Source: Arthrobacter pascens
GTDB taxonomy: Bacteria; Actinomycetota; Actinomycetes; Actinomycetales; Micrococcaceae
Length of the DNA: 64,000 nt
NCBI RefSeq assembly: GCF_017052465.1
Contig: NZ_JAFHKT010000151.1
Location: forward strand, 62,001 to 126,000
Direction: 5' to 3'
This document shows positions 17,282 through 26,572 of the stretch, piece by piece. Position 1 is the stretch's first letter. The number at the start of each line of letters is the position of its first letter. The notes under the pieces are model-generated. The model worked only from the letters and a program-made list of their open reading frames with translations. It was not told the origin of the DNA and ran no database searches. A program made the position numbers and the translations under genes.

Positions 17282-18743
17282 CGCGCGCCGCCGTCCGCCA
17301 GGGAAGCACTGACGCCGACGGGCGCAGGGGATCCAGCCGAAGGCGGTCCGGCGCCTCATCGAACGGTCCTCCATGGGGATCGTCGAGGAAGTGGCGGCGG
17401 ATGGGGTCGTACGTCGGGTCCCAGATATCAAAGGCCACACGCATCATGAGATATGCCGTTGCGAGCATATGTGCGGCCACAGCCAGGACGTAGTAAGGCA
17501 TGTCGATGTTGTGCTGTGAAACGCCGCCGCTGGTCACTTGGCCAAGATACATCCAGATGGCGGCCCAGTGCAGCCCTTCGATGCCCTGCCAGATGAGGAA
17601 GTCCCGCCACCGCGGCCGTGCCAGCGCGAGCAGGGGGACCAGCCAGATGACGAACTGGGGGGAGTACACCTTGTTGGTCAGGATGAAGGCCGCCACGATC
17701 AGGAAGGTCAGCTGCGCGAGGCGTGGCCGCGTTGGTGCCGTCAGGGCCAGCACGGCGATGAAGACGCAGGCCAGCAGGAAGAGGTTCAGGGCCAGCGTGT
17801 TGATGGCCTCTGGTGTGAGCACCGTCCACCGCACCCGCTCCGCCACGAGGTTATAGGCGAACCAGGGAGAGCTGAACCCTGCCGGCCGGTCCTGTGTGAA
17901 TTCGAAAAAGTACTTCCAGCCGGCCTGATCCCTTAGCGCGAAGGGGACGTTGACGGCCAGCCATGTCCCGGCGGCCGCCACGGCGGGGACGACGAAGGCA
18001 CGGATTTTTCCGGTGCGCAGGGCCAGCAGGAAAATCGCTCCGAAAACCAACACGGGGTAGAGCTTGGTGGCGGTCCCCAGCCCTATCAGGATGCCGGCCA
18101 GCGCCGGGCGGTCCCTTGAGAAGAAGTACATGCCAAGGGCCAGCAGGGCCACGGCCCACATGTCCCAGTTGATCACCCCGGCCAGGACGATGCCGGGGGC
18201 CAGGGCCACCATGGCGGCGTCCCACGGGCGGCGCCGGGTCATCCGGGCGGTTGCCAGCACGGTGACGATCCAGACGGCGGTTATCAGTGTTGCGTTGACG
18301 TCGAAGTAGCCCAGAACCCGAGCATCGGTGGCGCCTGTCCCCGGGACCATCCACGCTGTTGCGCCGGCAATGAGGCCCATCAGGACCGGATACTCAAAAA
18401 AGGTGCCCTCGGTAAAGAACGGGAAGGCGCCATCGCCGAGGCCGCGGCTGCGGAACAGCTCGGGATAGTCGGAGTAGCAGGTGGAGTAGTACTGGGAGGG
18501 CGTTGCCCAGCCGTTGACCCGGCAGTAGCCCTTGATGGCGATCCCGGCCAGGGCGGCGAGCACGGTGAGGATGATCAGTACCCGCTCGACCGTGAAGAAG
18601 CCCGGAGCGACGATCCCAGGCGCCGAATGCCTTCCCAGGGGGCCGCCGACCAGTTCCGTGAAGTTCTTCAGCAGGCGGTCGCTCCGGCTCGGCACCACCA
18701 GGCGCGCACGCTGACGGTGGGGCGGCGGCTGAGTCTCCTGCAT
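17274..18743 (-). CDS. GT87-like polyprenyl-phosphate mannosyltransferase
   Basis: A 489-residue integral membrane protein with around ten helices. After a basic N-terminus it has an extracytoplasmic loop (GYCRVNGWATPSQYYSTCYSD), then PFFTEGTFFEYPVLMG, LGTATKLYPVLVFG and NKVYSPQFVIWLVPLLAL, the landmarks of glycosyltransferase family 87 (DUF2029). In actinobacteria these enzymes move mannose from polyprenyl-phosphate-mannose to cell-envelope glycolipids or lipoglycans on the outer face of the membrane. The acceptor cannot be told. The ATG at 18743 follows CGGAG. It is the first gene of a two-gene unit with the oxidoreductase. Confidence 0.83.
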   Translation of the reverse strand: MQETQPPPHRQRARLVVPSRSDRLLKNFTELVGGPLGRHSAPGIVAPGFFTVERVLIILTVLAALAGIAIKGYCRVNGWATPSQYYSTCYSDYPELFRSRGLGDGAFPFFTEGTFFEYPVLMGLIAGATAWMVPGTGATDARVLGYFDVNATLITAVWIVTVLATARMTRRRPWDAAMVALAPGIVLAGVINWDMWAVALLALGMYFFSRDRPALAGILIGLGTATKLYPVLVFGAIFLLALRTGKIRAFVVPAVAAAGTWLAVNVPFALRDQAGWKYFFEFTQDRPAGFSSPWFAYNLVAERVRWTVLTPEAINTLALNLFLLACVFIAVLALTAPTRPRLAQLTFLIVAAFILTNKVYSPQFVIWLVPLLALARPRWRDFLIWQGIEGLHWAAIWMYLGQVTSGGVSQHNIDMPYYVLAVAAHMLATAYLMMRVAFDIWDPTYDPIRRHFLDDPHGGPFDEAPDRLRLDPLRPSASVLPWRTAARGA

Positions 18744-18944
18744 GGCTCCGAGCTTACCGGTGCACTCCCGGGCGCCACGAAACACGAAGGCGGCAAAAAC
18801 TGCAGGCGGAGCGGCTGTTTTCTCTCCGCGGCGGGAGCCCGCGCACAGTCGCGCGGGCCCCCGGGGCAATGCTGTCGCCGGTGCAGCCCATGAGGCCTCC
18901 CTGTAAAGCGCAAACGTGCTGATCGGACAGCGCGCTGAGCGGTC

Positions 18945-19085
18945 TCAGCGCAGGCTGCTCATCTGCTGGTGCATGCGGGCGTAGACGTCTTCCCGGTTCT
19001 GGTCCAGCAGCTGGCTGTTGAACTGTTGCTGCCGGTCTGCCGCGGTAAGGCGGCTAAGGAGAAGCTCTTGGAGTTTGCGGAGCAT
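18945..19085 (-). CDS. Small ORF, 46 residues, strong RBS
   Basis: A leftward 46-codon frame starting at ATG 19085 is preceded at ideal spacing by AAAGGAGGTGA, essentially the complement of the 16S 3' end. The product starts MLRKLQELLLSRLTAADRQQ and ends VYARMHQQMSSLR. It is polar, rich in Gln and Arg, predicted all-helical and amphipathic, without a signal peptide. The stop codon lies inside a perfect 8-bp hairpin (18932-18939 with 18944-18951). I do not recognise a family. The exceptional RBS is the main argument that it is translated. Confidence 0.6.
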   Translation of the reverse strand: MLRKLQELLLSRLTAADRQQQFNSQLLDQNREDVYARMHQQMSSLR

Positions 19086-19429
19086 GGTCGGTTCACCTCC
19101 TTTCGGCTGGAGTTGGAGTTGGTGGGTGGCAGGAAAAAGCGCCGGGAATTACGGCATGACAAATAAAGCCATTTGCGACCGCCGGAAATGGGCACAAATG
19201 AACAAAGGAATGCCCGGAAATAGGGAAATGCGGCGATCCAGAATGGCGTGAAACGGAAGCGCTGAGACCCCAACAAGAAGCAGGTTCTGAATTATGGGGG
19301 CGCTGCGCAGCCGCCAGGGTTCCGAGAGGTCAGACGGTCAAGGTCAGACGGCCGAGGTCAAGAGCCTCTCAAGCGGGGCAGGATCATCGTCCTGTAGCCA
19401 CTGGCCGGTGCGGGCACCGGGGGCAGGGG

Positions 19430-19525
19430 TCAGGAGACGGCGAGTCCGCGAAGAGGGCGCAGGCCAGCAACGGAGGCGGGGAACGCGGTGATGGTCATCT
19501 TCCATCCGCTAGTCAAAGTAATCAT
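19430..19525 (-). CDS. Small ORF, 31 residues, strong RBS
   Basis: A leftward 31-codon frame from ATG 19525, seven to eight bases after AAAAGGAGGTT, another near-perfect ribosome binding site. It encodes MITLTSGWKMTITAFPASVA followed by GLRPLRGLAVS. It is moderately hydrophobic with a basic C-terminus, too short for a clear membrane helix. The frame could be extended upstream to 19621 but the RBS argues for 19525. It shares orientation and RBS style with the 46-codon frame 345 bp downstream, so the two may be one transcript. No family is recognised; a leader peptide or small toxin are possibilities only. Confidence 0.45.
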   Translation of the reverse strand: MITLTSGWKMTITAFPASVAGLRPLRGLAVS

Positions 19526-19654
19526 TTTCCCAACCTCCTTTTCTGCTCTGCCGTGTCCCGGCTGACTGGCCGGGCAACGTGCGCCCATGACCCCGGCAGA
19601 TCGCTCTGGGGTCAAAAACAAAAGTACACCAGGAATGACGCAGTTGACTACCTA

Positions 19655-19685
19655 ATTCTTAAACAATTTTCAGAATGAGGTACAA
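19655..19685 (-). promoter_or_regulatory. Candidate promoter for the small ORFs
   Basis: On the minus strand TTGTAC (19685-19680) and TAAGAA (19661-19656) are 18 bp apart in an AT-rich stretch (about 19615-19690) that stands out from the surrounding GC-rich DNA. It points leftward to the 31- and 46-codon frames. A 7-bp hairpin (19588-19594 with 19608-19614) would lie in the leader. The rest of the 18744-19693 spacer shows no other gene. Confidence 0.35.
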
Positions 19686-19693
19686 AGTATTTG

Positions 19694-20275
19694 TTAGAGG
19701 CCCCAGCGGACAATGGCCGGTGTCCTTTTATCCCAGCCCAAAGTGCAGACTTTAGCGGTGCCGAGAATGAAGTGCCGGCCTTCTTCGGGGGCGAGTTCCA
19801 GCCACCGTGCCGTGAGGATGCGCGAGAAGTGCCCGTGCGCCACGATCAGGACGTTATCCAGGCCAGACTCCAGGACCCTGGCCACTATCTTGTCCGCGCG
19901 GGCCGCCACGTCCTGCAGTTTCTCACCGTTCGGAACCCCGTGGGTCCAGATCAGGTAGTCCGGGTTGTCCTTGCGGATCAGGTCCGAGCTGATGCCCTCG
20001 TAGTCGCCGTAATCCCATTCGACGGCCAGAGGTTCGTGCACGGCGTCGGGGAATCCGGCGAGTTCGGCGGTCCTGCGGGCGCGGCGGAGCGGCGAGGTCA
20101 GGACGAGGTCGAAATCCACGCTGTCCAGCACCTTGCGGGCTTCCACCGCCTGCTGTTCGCCTTCTACTGTCAGCGGCAGGTCGGTCAGCCCCGTGTACTG
20201 GCCGCTCTTGGACCACTCAGTTTCACCGTGCCGCAGGATCCAGAGCTGGGGACGGGCGATGTGGGCGGCGTTCAC
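19694..20275 (-). CDS. Histidine phosphatase family protein
   Basis: A 193-residue member of the phosphoglycerate-mutase-like histidine phosphatases. The catalytic LRHGETEW near the N-terminus carries the phospho-His; TSPLRRARRTAELAG, EWDYGDYEG and LIVAHGHF supply the remaining phosphate-pocket residues and second His. The family dephosphorylates small metabolites or acts on sugar phosphates; the substrate cannot be assigned. It starts one base after the stop of the CCA-adding enzyme gene, so they are probably co-transcribed. Confidence 0.9.
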   Translation of the reverse strand: MNAAHIARPQLWILRHGETEWSKSGQYTGLTDLPLTVEGEQQAVEARKVLDSVDFDLVLTSPLRRARRTAELAGFPDAVHEPLAVEWDYGDYEGISSDLIRKDNPDYLIWTHGVPNGEKLQDVAARADKIVARVLESGLDNVLIVAHGHFSRILTARWLELAPEEGRHFILGTAKVCTLGWDKRTPAIVRWGL

Positions 20276-21793
20276 TTAGGACTCCTCAGTTGGGGAAGGT
20301 TCGACGACGGCGGGAGGCACTGCGGGTCCGGACGCCGCGGGCTGTGCTTCGGGTTCAGATTCAGGCTGCCGCGCCCACCACGCGCGCAGCTTCGACTCCG
20401 CGACGGACGACTCCATCGGGCCGTTTTCCATTCGTTCCTCCAAGAGGAACTTGTAGGCCCGTCCCACGACAGGCCCGGGCTTGAGATCCAGCAGGGCCAT
20501 AATCTGGGCGCCGTTGAGGTCCGGCCGTACCGCATCCAGGGACTCCTGCTCACGAAGCGCCGCAATCCGGTCCTCGAGGTCGTCATAGGCGAATGCCAGC
20601 CGCTCGGCCTTGCGCTGGTTGCGTGTGGTGACATCCGACCGTGTCAGGCGGTGCAAGCGCTCCAGCAAAGGTCCGGCGTCGGTGATGTAGCGGCGGACAG
20701 CGGAATCGGTCCACCCGGCGTCGCCATATCCGTAGAAGCGCATGTGAAGCTCCACGAGGCGCGCAACTGCCTTGATGGTGTCGTTGTCGAAGCGGAGGGT
20801 CCGCATCCGCTTCGCGGTGAGTTTGGCACCCACCATGTCATGGTGGCGGAAGCTGACCGCGCCGCCCGGTTCGAAACGGCGCGTAGCCGGCTTCCCGACG
20901 TCGTGCATCAGGGCCGCGAACCGCAGCACAAAATCGGGGCCGGGCACGGGGCCATCCGCGTCGGTCTCCAGGGTGGCTGCCTGTTCCAGGACCTGGAGGG
21001 AGTGCTGGTAGACGTCTTTGTGGCGGTGGTGCTCGTCGGACTCCAGGCGCAGCGCAGACACCTCAGGCAGCACGAATTCCGCCAGGCCGGTGTCCACCAG
21101 CAGATCCACGCCCACCCGGGGGTGGCGGCCGCAGATGAGTTTCACGAGTTCATCGCGGACCCGCTCGGAGGAAATGATGGCGATCCTGTCGGCCATCTGC
21201 GTCATCGCGAGCCGAACATCGTCGTGGACGGAAACGCCCAGCTGGGATGCAAAGCGGGCAGCACGCATCATCCGCAGGGGATCATCCGAAAAGGAAGCCT
21301 CGGGGGCGCCGGGGGTGGCCAGCACGGAACCATGGAGGTCGCGGACCCCGCCAAAGGGATCCACCAGCTCCATCGAGGGCAGCCGCAACGCCATGGCATT
21401 GATGGTGAAGTCGCGCCGCAGCAGATCATCGGTCAGCGAGCTTCCGAAAGCCACCACGGGCTTACGGGACTCCGGATCGTAGGCCTCGGCGCGGTACGTG
21501 GTGATTTCGATCTGGAAGCCGGCCTTGCGCATGCCGATGGTGCCGAAGGCGCGCCCGATCTCCCAGAAGTTGTCGGCCCACTTCTTGATGAGGGCGACCG
21601 TCTGATCCGGCGTGGCGTCGGTGGTGAAATCAAGGTCGGGAGAGGTGCGGCCCAGGAAGAGGTCACGGACCGGCCCGCCGACGAGCGACAGCTCATGTCC
21701 GGCGTCCACGAAACGCTGGCCGAGCTCCAGGACCACCGGGTCCACCTGGAAATCGACGGTGTGGAGATCAGTCTTTTGATGTGCGTGCGCCAT
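20276..21793 (-). CDS. cca: CCA tRNA nucleotidyltransferase
   Basis: A 505-residue tRNA-maturing enzyme that adds or repairs the 3' CCA. The head domain has LVGGPVRDLFLGR and the metal-binding DLDFTTDA, then RRDFTINAMALRL and DPLRMMRAARFASQLG (template-binding region). An HD-type domain follows (RFAALMHDVGKP, HDMVGAKLTAKRMR), as in many actinobacterial PcnA/CCA enzymes. The C-terminal 40 residues are Pro/Glu-rich and likely disordered. In mycobacteria the same gene also sits next to the NUDIX and murJ genes, as here. Confidence 0.95.
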   Translation of the reverse strand: MAHAHQKTDLHTVDFQVDPVVLELGQRFVDAGHELSLVGGPVRDLFLGRTSPDLDFTTDATPDQTVALIKKWADNFWEIGRAFGTIGMRKAGFQIEITTYRAEAYDPESRKPVVAFGSSLTDDLLRRDFTINAMALRLPSMELVDPFGGVRDLHGSVLATPGAPEASFSDDPLRMMRAARFASQLGVSVHDDVRLAMTQMADRIAIISSERVRDELVKLICGRHPRVGVDLLVDTGLAEFVLPEVSALRLESDEHHRHKDVYQHSLQVLEQAATLETDADGPVPGPDFVLRFAALMHDVGKPATRRFEPGGAVSFRHHDMVGAKLTAKRMRTLRFDNDTIKAVARLVELHMRFYGYGDAGWTDSAVRRYITDAGPLLERLHRLTRSDVTTRNQRKAERLAFAYDDLEDRIAALREQESLDAVRPDLNGAQIMALLDLKPGPVVGRAYKFLLEERMENGPMESSVAESKLRAWWARQPESEPEAQPAASGPAVPPAVVEPSPTEES

Positions 21794-21940
21794 AGTTACT
21801 TAAGCTTGTCAGAAAACCCCGCCCAACCACACCAATCACGGTGATCGCAGGCGTTTGGGGGGAAACGGCGTCATACGCAGTCCATCTTGAAGCCATGTTC
21901 CAGTCATCATCACGGGACAAGAGTCGTTAGAGTGGACTGC

Positions 21941-22489
21941 ATGGCCCATCCAGTACCGAGCGCCCCCGGCAGGAGGACAAACCCACCGCTGCCGTCGGCA
22001 ATCGGTGCACATGTCGCGCCTGCACCGCACTCGGCTCCGGCCTCCCTTCCGACCGTGGAGGAAATCTCTGCCGGCGGCGTCGTGGTGGACACGTCCGACG
22101 ACGAACTGCGGGTTGCGATTATCGCCCGCCTTAATAGGGGCGGACGTCTGGAATGGTGCCTGCCGAAGGGCCATCCGGAAGGCCGGGAAAACAACGAGCA
22201 GGCCGCCGTGCGCGAGATCGCCGAAGAGACTGGCATCGATGGCAGGATCCTGGCTCCGCTGGGGAGCATCGATTACTGGTTCACTGTGAGCGGCCACCGT
22301 GTCCATAAGACCGTTCACCACTATCTGCTGCGCGCCACCGGCGGCGAGCTCACCATCGAAAACGATCCTGACAAGGAAGCCGTGGATGTTGCCTGGATAC
22401 CCATCCACGAGCTCGCCCGCAAGCTCTCCTTTCCCAACGAGCGCCGCATCGCGGATCTTGCCCGCGAAGTCCTGCCCGAACACCTCTAA
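21941..22489 (+). CDS. NUDIX hydrolase
   Basis: A 182-residue protein with the Nudix box GHPEGRENNEQAAVREIAEE followed by TGI, which contains the metal-binding Glu residues of the GX5EX7REUXEEXGU pattern. It hydrolyses a nucleoside diphosphate linked to another moiety; the exact substrate is not visible. The N-terminal 45 residues (PSAPGRRTNPPLPSA) are Pro/Ala-rich. The ATG at 21941 is chosen over 21887 because the extra residues look non-coding, though the RBS is weak. It is divergent from cca and leads into murJ 63 bp later. Confidence 0.88.
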   Translation: MAHPVPSAPGRRTNPPLPSAIGAHVAPAPHSAPASLPTVEEISAGGVVVDTSDDELRVAIIARLNRGGRLEWCLPKGHPEGRENNEQAAVREIAEETGIDGRILAPLGSIDYWFTVSGHRVHKTVHHYLLRATGGELTIENDPDKEAVDVAWIPIHELARKLSFPNERRIADLAREVLPEHL

Positions 22490-22552
22490 CGTCCCCTTAG
22501 CCCGGGACGGGTCGGCCGCGGGTTACCGCAATATGTCCGCCCGGGTGAGACG

Positions 22553-24712
22553 ATGAAGACGATGTCAGCAGCCAATCCATCATCCGAGCAGCCCGGCCAG
22601 TCCGGCGAATCGCCTCCCGGCGTCCCGCCTGCTGCTGCCGCGCCTGCCGGCGAGGCCGCCTCCAGCGCCGCCCAGCCCGGCGAAGCCCGTTCCAGCGCCA
22701 TCATGGCCGCCGGGACTCTGGTCTCGCGCATCCTGGGCTTCGGCAAGACCTGGATGCTTGGCGCGGCCCTGGGACTGGGTTCCACGGTCAATGACACGTT
22801 CATCAATGCAAACAACCTGCCCAACCTGATCTTCCTGCTCGTGGCCGGCGGTGTCTTCAATGCCGTGCTTGTGCCGCAGATCATCAAGGCAAGCAAGGCG
22901 CCCGACAGGGGAGCGGACTACATCAGCCGGCTCCTCACGCTGGCCGTGCTGGTACTGCTGTCCCTGACCCTGCTGGTGACGCTGCTGGCTCCCTTCGTCA
23001 TCGAACTGACTACGCAGGGATATTCACCGCAGCAGAAGGCCCTTGCCGTCACGTTCGCCTTCTGGTGCCTGCCGCAGATCTTCTTCTACGGCCTCTATGC
23101 CCTCCTGACGCAGGTCCTGAACGCCAACGGCGCCTTTGGCCCGGCCATGTGGGCGCCCATCCTGAATAACATCGTGGCCATATTCGGTCTGGGCATGTTC
23201 ATCTGGATTTTCGGCGCAAACGTGGCCAATCCGCATACCTTGGACAGCTGGGGCGACACCCAGACCTTCTTCGTGGCCGGTTTCTCCACCATCGGTGTCA
23301 TCGCCCAGACTGCCATCCTGCTGATCCCCGTCTTCCGGCTGAGGCTGGGGCTGCGGCCTCGTTTCGGCTGGCGTGGAGTGGGACTTGGCCACGCAGCGAA
23401 GCTGAGCGTCTGGACGCTCCTGACCGCCGCCGTCGGCCAGCTCGCCTTCCTGTATGTGATGCGCATCGCCACCATTCCGGGTGCCGAGCGGCTCCGCCTC
23501 CAAAAGGCCGGCGACGTCGACGCCGCGGCGCTGCTTCCCGGCAACGCCGTGCTTGAGGTGGCCAGCCAGCTCTACCTGCTGCCGCATTCGATCATCGCCC
23601 TCTCGCTGGCCACGGTGCTCTTCAACCGGATGACCCACGCCTCCCAGGAGGGGAACCGCGACGAACTGCGCAATGCACTGTCCCAGGGGCTGCGCACCAT
23701 GGCGGTCGCGACCGTTTTCGGTGCTCTCGCCCTCTTCGCACTGGCGGGGCCGCTGGGCATGTTCTTCTCCGGCGGGCTGCGGACGGACGGGATCATGCTG
23801 GCGCAGACCCTCACCATCCTGGCGCTCAGCACGCCTTTCATGAGCGCAAACTTCATGATGTCGCGGGTTTTCTACGCCAACGAGGATGCGCGGACCCCGT
23901 TCTACATCCAGCTGGTCCTGGCGCTGGTGAACGTGGTGGCGGCGTTCTTCATCCAGTTCCTCCCGTTCGACCAGATCATCTTCGCCATCGCCATTCTTTA
24001 CACGGGCGGCAACATTTTCTCGGTGATCGTCAGTGCGTTCTTCCTGCGCCGGCTCCTGGGGCATCTGGACGGGCCGCGGATCGCCAACTCGTATATACGC
24101 ATGGGGTACGCCGCCCTCGGTTCCGCCGTTGCCGGCGTCGGCGCCCTGTGGCTGCTGGGCAACTACAGCCCGGTTGGCTTCGCCTGGAGCAACCGCCTGA
24201 CGGCGCTGGTGACCATCATCGTCGTCGGGCCCGTGATGCTGGCAGCCTACCTGCTGCTCCTCAAGCTGTTCCGCGTCACCGAGCTGCGAGACCTGCTCCG
24301 CCCGCTGCTCGGACGGCTGGGCCGCGGCGCCCCGCCCGCAGTACGGGGTGAGGCTGCTGCCACCGCCGCGGATGCGGCGCTGCACACCGATTCCGCCACG
24401 CCCGGGCCGGGTTCCGGTTCTACGGAACGGCCGACGGCGGAACGCGCCACGGTCTCAGTGGATACCGGCTTGATTCCGCGGATCTCGGGCGAATTCGATG
24501 CGGCGTCATTCCGTGCCGGACCGGCCCCGATGCCGGAGGGAGAGGACGGCGGACGCTCCGGCAAATCGACGTACCTGCCGGAGGAAGAGTCGCCCAGCAG
24601 CGCCCGCGGCAGCGCACTGCGCGAGGAGATCCCCTTGCCGGGCCGGAGGACGTTCCAGGGGAAACCCGGGCAGAACCCCTACTTCAGGCGCGGACGCAAC
24701 AAGAAAAAATAA
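22553..24712 (+). CDS. murJ: Lipid II flippase MurJ
   Basis: A 719-residue MOP-superfamily membrane protein, the flippase that moves lipid II across the membrane for peptidoglycan synthesis. SSAIMAAGTLVSRILGFGKT opens helix 1 and NDTFINANNLPNLIFLLVAGGVFNAVLVPQ... is the MviN core; about 14 helices span residues 45-600. A roughly 45-residue Pro/Ala-rich N-terminal tail and a 130-residue charged, disordered C-terminal tail lie in the cytoplasm. In mycobacteria MurJ continues into a pseudokinase domain; here that domain is the next gene. The start may be 22553 or the ATG three codons later. Confidence 0.94.
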   Translation: MKTMSAANPSSEQPGQSGESPPGVPPAAAAPAGEAASSAAQPGEARSSAIMAAGTLVSRILGFGKTWMLGAALGLGSTVNDTFINANNLPNLIFLLVAGGVFNAVLVPQIIKASKAPDRGADYISRLLTLAVLVLLSLTLLVTLLAPFVIELTTQGYSPQQKALAVTFAFWCLPQIFFYGLYALLTQVLNANGAFGPAMWAPILNNIVAIFGLGMFIWIFGANVANPHTLDSWGDTQTFFVAGFSTIGVIAQTAILLIPVFRLRLGLRPRFGWRGVGLGHAAKLSVWTLLTAAVGQLAFLYVMRIATIPGAERLRLQKAGDVDAAALLPGNAVLEVASQLYLLPHSIIALSLATVLFNRMTHASQEGNRDELRNALSQGLRTMAVATVFGALALFALAGPLGMFFSGGLRTDGIMLAQTLTILALSTPFMSANFMMSRVFYANEDARTPFYIQLVLALVNVVAAFFIQFLPFDQIIFAIAILYTGGNIFSVIVSAFFLRRLLGHLDGPRIANSYIRMGYAALGSAVAGVGALWLLGNYSPVGFAWSNRLTALVTIIVVGPVMLAAYLLLLKLFRVTELRDLLRPLLGRLGRGAPPAVRGEAAATAADAALHTDSATPGPGSGSTERPTAERATVSVDTGLIPRISGEFDAASFRAGPAPMPEGEDGGRSGKSTYLPEEESPSSARGSALREEIPLPGRRTFQGKPGQNPYFRRGRNKKK

Positions 24713-24721
24713 GACGCCGGC

Positions 24722-24740
24722 CGGGGCTCATCCAGCCCCG
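24722..24740 (+). terminator. Hairpin after murJ
   Basis: CGGGGCT (22-28 of the line) and AGCCCCG pair around a CATCC loop ten bases after the murJ stop, inside a weaker outer stem of CCGGC/GCCGG type. No T-tract follows, so attenuation rather than full termination before the next gene is possible. Confidence 0.45.
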
Positions 24741-24886
24741 TCTCACCCGGCCGTTGCACAGCATCGGATAGGATCGAAAAAGAACAAGGGTAGTTGCGGG
24801 TCAGGTATCAGCCGGCTTGCCGGATGTCTTTCCGCGGTGGCGGCACACCCAGCCCGCGCAATTCCCGGACAGCCTAGGAGGAACAC

Positions 24887-26572
24887 GTGTCCCACCCGAT
24901 CGATGTCGGATCAGTACTTGGCGGCCGCTACAAGGTCACGGCCACAGTACTGACCTCGCATGACGAGGATCTGGTGCTGGATGGTACGGACCAGGTGCTC
25001 AACAGGCCGGTCAGCATTCTGGTGGCCGGTCCCCACAACGCTGACCAGGTGGCGCAGAGCGCCCGCGAAGTGGCCACCGGGGAACGCCCGGGCAGCGTGC
25101 AGATCCTTGACCTCGGCGTCAGCGACGCCACCACGTACCTGATCACCAACCACACGTCGGCCGCGGACCTGCTGGACCTCGTGGTTGCATCCAACCCGCC
25201 GTATGTTGAACCGTTCTTCACTGACACACTGGGCAGTGAGATTTTCGGGCAGGCCCGTTCTCACGAACCGGAACTTTACGATGACGAGGAAGAGGTCGAC
25301 GCCGGCTACATCACCTACGGCGACGCGCACCGGAGTCAGGGTGACGCGTATCTTGCGGCCCGGCCCGGCCGCAGCTCTGGCCACAGTGCGGAGCAGCAGG
25401 CCGGCGCCGCCGCTCCGAGCGCTCCGGCCCGCAAGGCTCCCATCGTCCCTCCGCTGCCGCCAGGCCGCCCGGGCGTACCGGCGGCAGGCGCCGGTACGCC
25501 CGCAGGCACCGCCGCAGCCGCAGGAGCTGCAGGAGCCGCAGCTGCATCCCAGGGAAGGCCGCGGACTGACGTTCCGGAGACCACGGCGCCGCAGCCCGTC
25601 CAGCGCGAGAACGTCGAGCAGGCGCTGCTCCACCGTGAACGGAACCGTTCCGCGGACACCACCGACGGCTCACACGAGAGTGACGCAGTGGCGGCTGGTG
25701 GCAGGGATGAACAGCCGAAGGTATCGCTGTGGTCCCAGGACGACTATGTCGAAGTCCCCGATGAGCAGTACACAGAGGGTCATTACACCGACGATCATTA
25801 CACCGACGGTGTGGACAGCCGCCACGGGGACCGGCACGCGAGTAGCTTCCCTGCTGCTGCCGGGACCGGCCTTGCTTCTGCCGGCAGCAACTACGACGAT
25901 GACGACGATGAGCCTCGGCAGGAACCGCGATCCATGCGGTGGCTGGTGGGCGGCTTGCTGGCTGCAGTGCTGGTTGTCGGACTGATCTTTGCCGTCACCA
26001 ACCTCGGCAGCCTGATCAAGCCTGCGCCGCAGTCCCAGGAAACCCCGGGATCAGTGGCAACGACGCCAGGCGAGGCAGCCACTGGAAGCCCCTCGCCAAG
26101 CCAAAGCACCGCTGCAGCGGCCGGACCGCCGGCCGTGGAAGGCGTTACACGGCTGGGGACCTTCGACTTTGCCTCCACCTACGACGGCGACCTCACCAAG
26201 ACGTTCGACGGCAACTCGGCCAGCTACTGGTCGGACATGGAGTTCGCGACGGACAACTGGGGTGGTCTGGCGCCCGACGGCGTGCCGCTCGTGGTCAAGC
26301 TGAAGGATCCGTCCAAGATCTCCTCCATCACCCTGAACCAGCTGGGTGCGTCGGGCGGTAACATCAGCGTCTTCACCAACGACCGCCCGTCGCTGGACGG
26401 TGCCAAGCAGGTGGGCACCAACAGCTTCACCTCGCCCGATCTGACCATGCCGCTCGCTGAACCTGTCACGGCCGAGTACGTGATCGTGTCCATCAAGAAC
26501 CTGCCCCGGCTCGCTGCGCCGAAGACCCGCTACGGCTTCGGACTGCGGCTGGCGGAAATCAAGGTTCAGTAG
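24887..26572 (+). CDS. MurJ-linked membrane pseudokinase with extracellular domain
   Basis: A 561-residue protein starting at a GTG after CTAGGAGGAACAC. Residues 1-130 resemble a protein-kinase N-lobe (VGSVLGGRYKVTATVLTSHD, VLNRPVSILVAG) but have no Gly-rich loop consensus, HRD or DFG, so it cannot be an active kinase. A long Ala/Pro/Gly and acidic linker (130-345) precedes one helix (WLVGGLLAAVLVVGLIFAVT, about residue 351). The last 140 residues form a discoidin/CBM-like beta domain outside the cell (GDLTKTFDGNSASYWSDMEF). This architecture corresponds to the C-terminal half of mycobacterial MviN, split off as its own gene. It probably regulates MurJ, perhaps through phospho-dependent partners. 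Confidence 0.8.
   Translation: MSHPIDVGSVLGGRYKVTATVLTSHDEDLVLDGTDQVLNRPVSILVAGPHNADQVAQSAREVATGERPGSVQILDLGVSDATTYLITNHTSAADLLDLVVASNPPYVEPFFTDTLGSEIFGQARSHEPELYDDEEEVDAGYITYGDAHRSQGDAYLAARPGRSSGHSAEQQAGAAAPSAPARKAPIVPPLPPGRPGVPAAGAGTPAGTAAAAGAAGAAAASQGRPRTDVPETTAPQPVQRENVEQALLHRERNRSADTTDGSHESDAVAAGGRDEQPKVSLWSQDDYVEVPDEQYTEGHYTDDHYTDGVDSRHGDRHASSFPAAAGTGLASAGSNYDDDDDEPRQEPRSMRWLVGGLLAAVLVVGLIFAVTNLGSLIKPAPQSQETPGSVATTPGEAATGSPSPSQSTAAAAGPPAVEGVTRLGTFDFASTYDGDLTKTFDGNSASYWSDMEFATDNWGGLAPDGVPLVVKLKDPSKISSITLNQLGASGGNISVFTNDRPSLDGAKQVGTNSFTSPDLTMPLAEPVTAEYVIVSIKNLPRLAAPKTRYGFGLRLAEIKVQ

Noticed and set aside
19691..21844. 717-codon frame on the plus strand across the phosphatase and CCA genes
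   Set aside because: It covers two well-supported minus-strand genes and shows no domain of its own.
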